From Amphimedon queenslandica (taxonomy: Eukaryota; Porifera; Demospongiae; Haplosclerida; Niphatidae), in contig NW_003546320.1 of the NCBI RefSeq assembly GCF_000090795.2, positions 175,149 through 239,148 of the forward strand: 64,000 bases of DNA. Direction: 5' to 3'. A model generated the notes under the pieces. The model searched no databases. It was not told the origin of the DNA and saw only the letters and a program-made list of their open reading frames with translations. This document shows positions 43,430 through 53,730 of the stretch, piece by piece. The position numbers were made by a program, and so were the translations under genes. Every line of letters begins with the position of its first letter. The first letter of the stretch is position 1.

Positions 43430-44660
43430 TTATGACGGAGGGCAGCCGCAGTGAACAGATGACTTACAGACTACAAGACATTCCAAGGAGGAATTACAAT
43501 TATCAGCGGAGCGTGATACAGAGACAATTAGTATTTACCATGGAAGGTGGTGAAGTCCAAGAGGTAGATACTTTTGGAGGTATTGGTGAACATACAAGAA
43601 GGAGTGATCAGGTGACACAGCCCAATACTGGGACCGAGACTGTCCACTGGAGGTGATGGAATGATGTGGAGAATGCTGGAAACAGTGATTGAGGATCGCT
43701 GATGGCGTGAGGAACAATTTGCAGAAGAAAGATGCTTACACAACTTGGAGTTGAGGAGGTGAGATGAGGAGCTAAAAGCTGAACAAAGACGGAGAGATGA
43801 AGAAGCGGTAAGGAAGAAAAGGGAGATGAAAACAGGCTGATTTACTGAGGAATCTGGTGGACTCCATGAACCGGGGAAAGGTGCCTCACGAGAGAGGGCA
43901 GCTAGGGATAGAGATGTCCAAGTGGCAAAGTTGACGGAATACAGGCATACTTAACCACGTTCGAGAGAAAGATGGCAGCTTTTGAGGTACTGGTAGAGTA
44001 ATAGCCTTTTAAGCTGGCACCTCAGTTGACTGGGAAGGCACAGCAGGCCTATGCAGCAGCTATGGAGAGTGAAGAATCAAGTGACTATGGGAGACTTAAG
44101 GAAGCTATACTAAGGAGATATCAGATAGATGAGGAGTGTTACAGGCAACAATTTAGAACAGCCAAGAGGAGAGAGGGAGAGACGAGTCGAGAACTGCTGA
44201 CCAGATTAAGTATCTAGTAGAGAAGTGGACTGGGAAGTGTAAAACAATAGTGGAAGTGAAAGGTTTATTTGTGATGGAGCAATTGGTGAAGACTATGCCA
44301 GAAGGCATAGGAATCTTTGTGGCTGAGAGACAGCCCAAGACAGCAAAAGAAGCAGCTAAACTGGCGGATTATTACCAGCTAGCAAGGAGGGGTCGAGTCG
44401 GACCGAAGAACGGAGAAAAGAATGAGAGGCCTCAGAGGACAACTATCACTTGCTTGAGATGTGGGAAGGTTGGGCATATAGCTTGAGAGTGCCGAGTCCC
44501 ACTCTCAAGTTTTGCGGAGAACAAGACAGCTAAGACTGAAGCTAAGACAGAAAGACCTAAGCAGGACCAAAAGGAGATAGAATGTGTTAATTGCCATAAG
44601 AAAGGGCACTATCCCTCTAATTGCCCTGATAAAACACTATTTTGCATGGAATGACGAGTC
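43430..44660 (+). pseudogene. gag region of gypsy 2
   Basis: A capsid-like region near 44,020-44,220 and two CCHC knuckles, CLRCGKVGHIA near 44,450 and CVNCHKKGHYPSNC near 44,590. Fossil. Confidence 0.7.
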
Positions 44661-44699
44661 GGTTATCAAGCAGACGTAAGGATCAAGGAGCGTAACGGG

Positions 44700-45100
44700 C
44701 CTAACAAGCCCTTATTGGGAGTGCTGAAAGCAGGAATAGTGGAAGGTCATGAAATACAGGACATACTTATAGACACAGGATGTTCGAGGACTATGGTGCA
44801 TGAGGATAATGTACCACCATAGAAGATACTGCAGGGGGAAGCCACAGCTACAAAATGTGCTCATGGAGACAGTATTATACCCACTAACTTGTGTGGATAT
44901 TAGTGTGGGTGGAAAACACTTGGAAGTGGAAGCGGCTGTATCAAACACTCTACCTACAGCAGTACTTCTAGGTACTGATGTACCAGAACTGTCAGAACTA
45001 CTGAGAGAGAAACCAAAGACGAAGAAATGTGAGGAAGAGGAGTGTGATGTTTTTGTAGTAACGAGAGCCAGTGCCAGGGAACAACAAGTGTGCAACCTAA
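44700..45100 (+). pseudogene. protease region of gypsy 2
   Basis: LIDTGCSRTMV near 44,770 marks the aspartic protease, followed by a beta-rich region with AVLLGTDVPEL near 44,960. Confidence 0.65.
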
Positions 45101-45469
45101 CCCAGCTGGACTAGGAGATGAGGACGAGATGGCGACAGACACAAAGGAGTGTACAGAAGAGGAACCACTTACTGGAATGAACGGTGATTTTGATGCACTA
45201 GATGACAGCCTTTTTAATGAGCCTTGAGAAAAGACGAGACTGACTAGGAGCCAGAGTACGTGTGAGACACCAAAAATTAGTTAACACTGGAACTACACTG
45301 TGTATGACCATAAATGACTTCAAGTAGTGGCAGAAAGAAGATAAAACATTGAATGGAGTGAGACAAGCAGCAATGCAGAAACTACTATGTAAGAGCAGGA
45401 TGGACTGTTATTTCGGAAATAGAAAGATCAGAATGGAGAAGACACAAAACAGTTTGTAGTACCAAAGAG

Positions 45470-45953
45470 ATGCAGGAATGAGATAATGAAGATTGCCCAT
45501 GATACACCCTTTGCTGGACACCTAGGGAGAGAGAAGACTATACAAAGAATATTACAGCGGTTTTATTTGATGGGAATTTTTAGAGATGTGGCTTACTATT
45601 TTTGGAGTCGCCCAAGTTGTCAGAAGTCATCATCAAAAGGAGTACTGTGGGCCCCACTAGTGCCCCTACCAATAGTGGCTACACCATTCAAACGGATTGC
45701 AATGGATATTGTTGGGCCACTAACGAAAAGCAGATCAGGGAAGCAATATATACCAGTAACTTGTGATTATGCAACTTGATTTCGAGAAGCTATACCAATG
45801 AAATCAGTCAATGCAGCCCATATTGAAGAAAAGCTATTGCATTTTTTTGAAAGAGTGGAATCACCAGAAGAATTTCTCATTGATCAGGGGAGTAATTTCA
45901 CGTCGCAATTATTGACGGAGATCTACCAAATGTTACGAGTACGACTTATCAGG
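45470..45953 (+). pseudogene. integrase of gypsy 2, first part
   Basis: A zinc-binding block (HLGREKTIQRILQRF) and the catalytic core start (TPFKRIAMDIVGPL, LIDQGSNFTSQLL). Interrupted by the LINE; the rest begins at 50,210. Confidence 0.85.
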
Positions 45954-46169
45954 ACAACAATTACTAAAAATCCAAGTCCTAGTCCTTCAGAGTGTAAGCT
46001 CTTCTACCTGTCTGTTTCCTTTTGTTCATTGATTTTTGTCTTCCTGCTGGCTCTAACTCTGTTAAGTTAGCCACTAAGTCAGGTAAATTTATCTCTGTTC
46101 AGCTGTTTTCTCTGTGCTGCCTTTGTTTAGTTTCACTGGGATCACCAACACGTGGCAGACTGTGACGGT

Positions 46170-47190
46170 ATGCCTCCTAAGAAGAAGGTCCCCAAGGGTC
46201 CTGGTAGGCCTCCCATCAACCCTACTTCCGCCACTGCTCCTTTCTCTAATGTTGTATGTCCCATCTGTGAAGATCACATTGATGATGACAGTCATGAATC
46301 AATTCACTGTAGTGGTTGCTGCCAGTCCTGGGTACATAGTGGCTGCAGTGGGCTAACTCTTAGTGCCTTCAAGATTGCTAAGGAATCTGGCCCTTTTCAA
46401 TGTCCTTCCTGTAGAGTTAACTATTTGTCTAATGAAATCTCTCATCTCCAGCAAGATCTTTCTAATCTCTCCCATTCTTTGTCCTCTCATATTACTTCAC
46501 TTGAGTCCAGGCTCTCCTCAATTGAAGAACCTATTATACTTCGATCAGAGGGTGATAGAGAGATTAACCGTGGACTTGAGGATACAACTATTCCTACCAC
46601 TGGTAATGGTGATGCCATCCCACCTTCCACCTCTAAATTCTCAATAGTTATTAGCGGTATTCCTGAATGCTCTCCAGGTACCAGGAGGAATGCTCATATC
46701 TCACATGACTTTGAGAAAGTGGCTCATGTCATTCACTCAGTTGATAACTCCATATCTTCAGCCTTTATTAGAGACTGTTGACGGATGGGTAAATATTCAC
46801 CCACACATCCAAGGCCTCGCCCTGCCTTGATAACACTAAACAGCTCCAAGGATGTTGTTTCATTACTTGCTAAGAGGGGCTCCTTATCCCAACCATATGT
46901 CATTAAGCCTAATATGTCTACGTCAGAGAAGCTGATTGAGAGGCTTCTTCTCAATGAACGCTGGTGACTTATCCAGTCTCATGTTAGTAAGAGATATATT
47001 CGCATCGGCAAATCAGTTATTTATGTCAATGGGGTACCTCATGCCAAGGTTATCAACTCATCTCTTGTTCTTTCTGAATCCGCTTCTACTGAATTAACTC
47101 CTAATGACCCAAATTCTAATCCGCTTCTAATGTTTCTACTGAACAGCCTCTTCTTGCCCTTTCTCAAAAAGCTGTGTCTTCCCCTTAGGG
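46170..47190 (+). pseudogene. LINE ORF1, PHD-finger nucleic-acid-binding protein
   Basis: ATG at 46,170 (a GTG-led upstream extension is unlikely). A Lys/Pro-rich start (PPKKKVPKGPGRPP) is followed by a PHD-type C4HC3 zinc finger (CPICEDH, HCSGCCQSWVHSGC, FQCPSC; residues about 25-75), then a heptad-like coiled coil (ISHLQQDLSNLSHSLSSHI). A TGA at 46,779 interrupts before RMGKYSPTHPRPRPALI, an RNA-binding-like C-terminal region (KLIERLLLNERW, RYIRIGKSVIYVNG), with a second TGA at 46,966. CR1-group ORF1 proteins often carry such a PHD finger. It probably coats the element RNA. Confidence 0.8.
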
Positions 47191-47212
47191 GGGAGCATCG
47201 TCTTCTTCCTGA

Positions 47213-49925
47213 CTAGTCCTGGACATCTGTCTGATCAATGCCAGAAGCCTTGTCCACAAACTCATTGACTTTTAATCCTTCGTATTTTCCTCTGGTGTTT
47301 CCATTGTCGGTTGTACAGAAACCTGGCTTTCCCAATCTATTTTTGATAATGAAATCTTCCCCCGTCTTTTTCTATTTATCGGAAAGATAGAGCTGGGAGA
47401 GGTGGCGGTGTCTTGCTAGCAGTCAAAAATACAATCCCTTCTTCACTCTTACCCTCACCTTCTCAACTGGAGGTTATTTCAGTCTCAATTGATAATAACT
47501 CTAGCACTGTTATCTATTATTGTTTATTGTCCCCCTAACTGTAGTACTGATTACTGTGACTTTAATGCTCCTGACATTGACTGGTTTACCTTGTCTGGTG
47601 ATACACACTATTCTCTTAGTCTCTGTGATCTAGTGTTCGATTTCAATCTCTCACAAGTTGTTTAAGTCCCTACCCATAATAAAGGCAATACACTGGACAT
47701 TGTCTTAACTAGCATCCCTGAGGCTATTTCTAATGTCATTGCTACCCCTATCACATCATTCAACACTGACCATTCGGCAATTATGTTTCAGGTCTCACAC
47801 TTATGTGATGTATCTCCTACCTTACTTGGTAAACAGGTTTATGATTTTTCTAAAGCTGATTGGGCAGGGCTAGTTGATTATTTACTAGATTTGACTTTGG
47901 TCCTCTTCTTAATGATGACAGCATTGAAAGTGTTTGGCTGTCTTTCAAGGAGCTTCTCCTCTCATCCCTTCATCAGTACGTTCCTCTTATTACTATCCGT
48001 TCTACTACTAATTATATTCCCTGGCTCAGAGGTCCGCTTAATCACCAACTTAAGAGCCTTCGTACTCTTTGGAGACGTTTCAAAGCTAATCCTTCCTCTA
48101 ATCTGGAGCAGAAGCTACTTAAGGCAGAGGAGGCTTTCGCAACTAATTATAAGAATGCTAAACATGTATATGAAAGGCAGTTGGTGACAGATTCTCTTCC
48201 CCATTTGTCAGGTGTATTTAAATACATCAGGAGGATGACTAAAGCGGATGATCTGCCTCTTACCATGTCTTCTAAATCTCAGAAAGCAAGTACCAGTTTA
48301 GGCAAAGCTAATCTCTTTAATGCCTACTTTTACTCAGTTTTTACGGATTGTTCTGATTTTGATTTTGATCCAGCTTCCTCCTCCCCCATCATGACCAACT
48401 CTCTTCTATCTTTTGTGAGGAGGATGAGGTGTTTTGTGAGTTGTCTTCACTTGATGGATCTAAGGCATTAGGCATTGATGGCATAGGCCCACTTTATCTC
48501 AAACATTATGCAGTGGCCCTTACACCACCTCTGACTTATCTATTTAATCTTTCAGTCTCCACTCATTCCCTTCCTCTGGATTGGCGAACCCACCTCATTA
48601 AACCAATCTTCAAATCTTGGGATAAATGCAATGTTGCTAATTATCGTCCAATCAGCTTTTACCAACCATACCTAAGGCTTGGAGAGAATTATCCACAACA
48701 AGATTGCAGGTCATATCTGTGAGAAGATCTCCCCTGTTCAATTTGGTTTTCCGCCATCTCGCTCACCAATCAAGCAGTTGCTATTCCTTACTTCTGTTAT
48801 TCAGAATGCATTTGAGGCTAATGACTCTGTAGACTGTGTCTACCTGGACTTTAAAAAGGCCTTTGATTGTGTTCCTCATAACAAATTGCTATACAAACTG
48901 TGGAAGTTTGGCTTTACAGGTGATTTGTGGGCCTGGTTCCAAGCTTATTTATCCTCACGAAGACAATGTGTTCGTGTGGATAATACTAATTCAGACTTTC
49001 TGCTCGTATTGAGTGGTGTACTACAAGGGAGTGTTATTGGGCCTATATTTTTCCTTGTTTATATTGATGACCTGACCAGTACTGACTTCCTTCCAGCTTC
49101 CTCACTCCTGTTTGCCGACGACTCCAAATGCTTTAATAAGATCTCGTCTACAATGGATTGCTCTCTGTTACAAGAGAAGCTCGATGCAGCTCTCAAATGG
49201 AGCGACAAATGGGACTTAAAATTTAACTTATCCAAAACATCATTGGTAAGATTCTCAAAAAGAAACTGTAAGCCTCCACCATATGATTATACTATCCAGG
49301 GGAACTCAATCACTGCCTCTAATACCATCAGGGATCTTGGGGTTCATTTCTCTTCTGATTTATTATGGTCGAACCATATATCTATTGTCATTGCTAAAGC
49401 CTACAAAATGTTATGTCTTTTAAAGAGGTCTTTCTCATGTAATGATATAACTGTTAGGAAGAGGCTATATGTCACACTTGTCCGATCTTTACTGTCTTAT
49501 GGTTCCCAGGTATGAAGACCCTCCTTGATCAGAGACATAGTGAATTTGGAGAGGATTCAGAGACGTGCTTCTATGTTTATATTGTCAGATTACAAGTGTA
49601 CCTATAAAGATCGTTTGATTTGACTAAATCTGTTACCGTTAGCTATGTACCTCGAGTATTTGGATATATCTTTCATGCTTCGCTGTTATAAAGACTCTGG
49701 GAGCAATTTTGATTTCTCCTGGTATATTTCCTTTGTACTTAGTAATTCCAGGGCTACTAACCTTAATAAACTCAAGCACAACACTCCCCACTTTACTCTT
49801 TCATCCCGCTTATATTTCAATCGTCTTCCCAGACTCTGGAAAAAACACCCTGCCTTTGACCTTCCCTATCTATCGACACTCTTTGTATTAAGCTTAAGAA
49901 ATTCCTTTGGTCCTATTTTTTAGAA
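47213..49925 (+). pseudogene. LINE ORF2, endonuclease and reverse transcriptase
   Basis: An apurinic-type endonuclease begins LDICLINARSLVHKLIDF (47,213), with TETWLS, DFNAPDIDW (about 47,570) and FNTDHSAI (about 47,760, the catalytic Asp-His). The reverse transcriptase has GIDGIGPLYLK (48,475), [16 protein letters not shown], the motif-A stretch [28 protein letters not shown] and the active-site FADD (near 49,115). The longest open part is 278 codons (48,679-49,515). Stops and shifts include TAA at 47,273, TGA at 49,514 and 49,621, and several shifts between 47,380 and 48,690. C-terminal RLPRLWKKHPAFDLP reaches 49,923. This enzyme nicks the target and primes reverse transcription there. Confidence 0.85.
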
Positions 49926-50209
49926 CACTTTGATAGTAACAATACTTGTACTTTTAGTTTTATGTGTATATGTAACAAATGTTTGTCTTTGCCTACACCC
50001 ACTAACTTATCTAGTTTTTAATTGTTTTTACTTTCCTTTTCTCTAACTGACTTATTTGTATACTACTCTACTCTTATTTATATTGGTATGCAGCTTCTCT
50101 GTTGCATATCCATCAGGCTACACCTTTTCCTTCTTTCCCTCTGTCTCTCTATCTCTCATTTTACTACACCTGTAAAGTGTTAAATAATAATAATAATAAT
50201 AATAACAAC

Positions 50210-50660
50210 CCACCATCCACAGACAGATGGGCTGGTAGAAAGGTTTAACGGGACACTGAAGAGTATGTTGAGGAAAGCGGTTACAAAGGAAGAGAAGGCC
50301 TGGAACAAACTGATACCCTACTTACTATTTGCCTATTGAGAGGTGCCACAAGCATCAACGGGGTTTTCCCTATATGAATTGCTCTATGGAAGTAACTGTA
50401 AGGGGACCATTAGATGTGATACGGGACACGTGGACAACCACTAAGGATGTAGATGAAAGTGTTATTGCCCATGTACTAACTATACGAGAGCGACTGGAGA
50501 AGATGAAAGATATAGTGAAGGAGAACTTGGAAGGAACATAGAAATTACAGAAGAACACCTNNNNNNNNNNAAAGGACTGGAAAAGTTAGTTACAAAGTGA
50601 ACATGCATGATTGACGTAAACGGAGGAACAAATTTCATGTTAATTTGGTACGTAAATCGA
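50210..50660 (+). pseudogene. integrase of gypsy 2, second part
   Basis: Resumes after the LINE with HHPQTDGLVERFNGTLKSML, including the catalytic Glu. Contains a 10-base gap of Ns. Confidence 0.8.
50561..50570. other. Assembly gap (10 Ns)
   Basis: Ten Ns, so true length is unknown. It falls in the integrase C-terminal part of gypsy 2. Confidence 1.
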
Positions 50661-50829
50661 ATGAGAGGATGTTGGAAGATATAGTTTGCTTAGCTGAGGT
50701 AGATGAAAATCTGTTTGAGGAAGAGACAGGAGTGGAGAATGGTGAGGATGATCAAAATTGTAAGTTGAGAGTAGGTGAGAAGCTACAGAGGAAAACAAAG
50801 CAAAGTTACATGGACTTGTAGAGAGGTTC

Positions 50830-52135
50830 TCAGATGTGTTTAGATGTGAACCTGGAGAGATCACTATCGGGGAGCACTGGATACATACAGGAACTGCTAG
50901 ACCAGCTAAGTTACCACCATATAGGGTACCCCATGCCCATAGGGGAAACCTTGAAGCAGGAACTGGAGAAGATGCTAGAAAGTGCGATTATAGAGCCATC
51001 AACGGCTGAGTGGAGTTCTCCAATTGTATTACTAGGCAAGAAAGATGGTACTGTGAGACTGTGGATTATAGACAACTTCATAAAATATTGACTTTGGACG
51101 CGTATCGAATGCCTAGAATAGATGACATCATCGACCGAGTGGGTAAGGCAAAGTACTTCTCTACTTTAGATTTAACTAAAGGTTACTTGCAAGTTCCTGT
51201 AGCCAAGAAAGACCAGCCAAAGACCAGTTTTGCCACACCATTTGGACTGTATCAATTTACTGTGATGCCATTTGGGCTAAAGGGAGCTCCAGCAACATTT
51301 CAGAAACTGATGGATTGTGTTATCAGAGGATCAGAGAGCTTTGTGTCAGCATACCTGGACGATATTATTGTATTTAGTGAATCCTTGGAGGAGCATGCTG
51401 AGCATTTGGAGAGGATTTTATTACGATTGAGAGAGGCTGGACTTACTGCAATGCCCCAGAAGTGTACTTTTGGTACTGACCACTGCTCTTCAACCAGAAC
51501 TTGATAAACTACATGCAGTAAAGGAGTATTCTATTCCCGAGATGAAGAAAGAAATTCGAGGATTTCTTGGACTAGCGGGATGTTATGGAGGTTCATACCC
51601 AACTTTTCAGCTATTGCCAGCCCACTCTCTCACCTCACTAAGAAGACGGAACCAACTGCTGTTAAGTGGACCACAAGTTGTGACAAAGCGTTCAACCAAC
51701 TGAAAGACTTATTATGCCAGTGACCTGTTTTGCATAGTCCAGACTTTAACATGGAATTCATTTTAAAGACAGATGCATTGAAAACAGGTGTTGGATCCAT
51801 GTTGAGTCAACTGGATGATGAAGGGAGAGATCATCTGATCGCATATTTTAGTAAGAAGTTCCTACCCCGGGAAGAGCGTTCCTGAACTGTGAAAAAGAAT
51901 GTTTGACAATTAAGCTTGGAATTCATGCATTCAAGGTATATCTCTTAGGAAGCCATTTTAGGTACAGGCAGACCATCGTGCATTAGTATGGCTCAACAAT
52001 CTTTAATACTAAACTTCAAGACTGACACGGTGGAGCCTTTCATTACCACCCTTTGATTTTACTGTCAGTCATCGAGCAGGAAGGTTAAATGCAAATGCAG
52101 ACATCTCAAATTTTATTGTCAAGAGGCACTTGACA
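50830..52135 (+). pseudogene. reverse transcriptase and RNase H region of gypsy 2
   Basis: Polymerase motifs RMPRIDDIIDRVG, STLDLTKGYLQVPV, MPFGLKGAPATFQ and the active-site box YLDDI near 51,355. RNase H pieces with KTDALKTGVGSMLSQ and AYFSKKFLPREE follow from about 51,760. Downstream of integrase, as in gypsy 1. Confidence 0.85.
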
Positions 52136-52154
52136 CTAGAGAAGGAGGGAGGTA

Positions 52155-52340
52155 TGTAGAGGACCTATGTCCATGTATTAATTATTACTTTACTCTAATT
52201 GTATTGTATTATTGTACTTTCTGAAATACTCCAGGAGGCTGTGTAAGCTTCATGTATTTGTGTCTGGAACCTTGTGTTTTTGTCGTTCTCCACTTGTTTA
52301 TTCTAATAAATCCTTTTAGAAGTCAAAGTGATCTTTGACA
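52155..52340 (+). repeat. 3' LTR of gypsy 2
   Basis: TGTAGAGGACCTATGTCCAT to ATCTTTGACA, 186 bp, shorter than the 5' copy. Preceded by the purine tract. Confidence 0.9.
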
Positions 52341-52685
52341 ATGTGGACAGTTGTATTAAGGAAATTGTTAATGACAAGGAACTAATCCAGACAGGAGATA
52401 AAATTTTTTAATGGACATATCTACGTACATGTATGTGAATTACTTATTTTAACTTACATAGGAGGCCCCTTCTCATCTGCAGGAAAGAAAAGTGCTAAAA
52501 GAACAATTTACTTCAGTTTTGAGGAACCGAATCATTGGACAAGACAATAATATTTATAGTACTGCAGCCACTGTAGTTTTTAAAGAGTTTGTCAGAAAGC
52601 GAGGTAATGTTAGGATTAAAGAATTTATGTCAACATCAAGGATAAGGTTTGCAGCAGAGAAAGGAAATGCATCAATGAAGGACTA
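52341..52685 (+). pseudogene. Gene 1 of the two-gene transposon, 3' part
   Basis: Directly after the gypsy 2 target duplication the frame resumes as VDSCIKEIVNDKELIQTGDK. A likely intron ends with the acceptor CTTACATAG at 52,461, and a last exon reads EAPSHLQERKVLKEQFTSVL, IYSTAATVVFKEFVRKRGN, SRIRFAAEKGNASMKD, stop at 52,683-52,685. The same frame stays open to about 52,735, so the stop may be recent. Helical and basic, with no recognised domain. It ends about 90 bp from the 3' end of gene 2, which faces it. Confidence 0.5.
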
Positions 52686-52773
52686 AAATTTAAGAGACAC
52701 TTCTAACACATCACACAAAATTAGAATCAAATATTAAATTTTTAAATAGCTATTTTAATTATTTTACATACTG

Positions 52774-53105
52774 TTATTCATTCTTTAAGTGGGAGTACTC
52801 TTTCCTTTTGAGAGGCAATAACTGTAGAGAAAGTTCACTGTTACGATAGTCGGTACTGCTGTGATGGGTGGAAACTGTCTTCTGAATTAAGTTAGCAGTA
52901 TGGGCATTACTATAATTAGCTGCATCTAGCTTTCCATTTGCATTATGTTTATACTGACTAAACAATGATTCAACTGCAGAGTTAGAGAGATGTAAGGGTG
53001 ATACAAAGTATCCAGGAAACTTTGAAAAAAAGTACTGGCAGAAGGACTTTAGACAGTATACATCAACTATAGCAAGTCAAAATATGCTACAGAAATAGAC
53101 AGTAA
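52774..53105 (-). pseudogene. Gene 2, last exon (H)
   Basis: VDVYCLKSFCQYFFSKFPGY, then VSPLHLSNSAVESLFSQYKH and QKTVSTHHSSTDYRN, stop at 52,774-52,776. The acceptor is not certain. Confidence 0.6.
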
Positions 53106-53228
53106 ATTAAATATGACTTACTTTGCCAGGCAAGAAATCTTATGTTGAGTAGCACTTGAATATTCATAGGTGGGATCTACATGGGTGTATTGAAAGTAAT
53201 TTTTGGTATTTTCAGTAACAAAATTTAC

Positions 53229-53454
53229 CATTTGTTAAGATTTCATTACTCCAGTCAACAAAAAATAAAACCAGTGTCAATTGATTTTAATACTTCACAA
53301 TTCATATCTTTTATTCTCTCATGACTGAAAAGTCCTCTCTCAAACAACCTATTGCAAGCTTCTAAATACTTCAGAGTGTTTGCTGCACTTGCATTGTCAC
53401 TATTGTTAGGGTTTTCAGAGACGTAATGGTACAGCTCTGATAATACATGATCTT
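53229..53454 (-). pseudogene. Gene 2, exon G
   Basis: Acceptor CTTTTGTAG, then QDHVLSELYHYVSENPNNSD, AANTLKYLEACNRLFERGLF and a one-base shift in a T run before DWSNEILTN. Donor ATG|GTAAAT. Joins exon F in phase 0. Confidence 0.65.
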
Positions 53455-53499
53455 GCTACAAAAGATTTATATGCATAATAATTTAATTGTAAAGTGTAC

Positions 53500-53724
53500 C
53501 TGCATTTTCTTGGCAGGGGTGACATTTAATTTTGTCCATGAATTGTGAATCACATACAATTGTTTCATTTTAGGAACCATCCTTGTCAACCCATTTCTTA
53601 CATGTTCACACTCGTGATAATACATTGCTGTAATTGAAATCCAACGAAATTCAGTGCCATTAAAAACAAATGGTTTTGTGCCACCTTCCTGTGAAGAATG
53701 AAGGGCATTTATCATATTCCTTAG
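53500..53724 (-). pseudogene. Gene 2, exon F
   Basis: Starts LRNMINALHSSQEGGTKPF after a TTTAG acceptor that abuts the DIRS fossil, continues YYHECEHVRNGLTRMVPKMK and NSWTKLNVTPAKKMQ, and ends at donor CAG|GTACAC. Fully open, 75 codons. Confidence 0.7.
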
Positions 53725-53730
53725 CTAAAT

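Larger units (their letters stand above)
45959..50204 (+). mobile_element. CR1-like LINE, near full length
   Basis: A non-LTR retrotransposon of 4.2 kb flanked by the duplication ACAAC (45,954-45,958 and 50,205-50,209). It has a 5' leader of about 210 bp, ORF1 with a PHD finger, ORF2 with endonuclease and reverse transcriptase, and a 3' tail of ATA/AAT repeats, a 3' end style used by CR1/L2/I-type LINEs. It lies inside the integrase core of gypsy 2, whose codons resume immediately after. Both ORFs are damaged, so it is inactive. Confidence 0.9.
38597..52340 (+). mobile_element. Gypsy LTR element 2, Gmr1-type gene order, fossil with two insertions
   Basis: Bounded by LTRs starting TGTA(A/G)AGGACC and ending TTTGACA, with a perfect 5-bp target duplication ATGTG (38,592-38,596 and 52,341-52,345). 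A pogo transposon sits in the 5' LTR and a CR1-like LINE in the integrase. Parts in order: gag, protease, integrase, reverse transcriptase, RNase H. The primer-binding site TGGTGGCAGTGGTGGGATT (43,349) matches the tRNA-Leu 3' end almost fully, and the purine tract GAGAAGGAGGGAGG precedes the 3' LTR. Broken, with more than ten breaks. Older than both insertions and younger than gene 1, which it interrupts. Confidence 0.9.

Noticed and set aside
44712-45142. Minus-strand ORFs rich in Ser, Leu and Cys
   Set aside because: Shadows of the gypsy 2 protease region on the plus strand.
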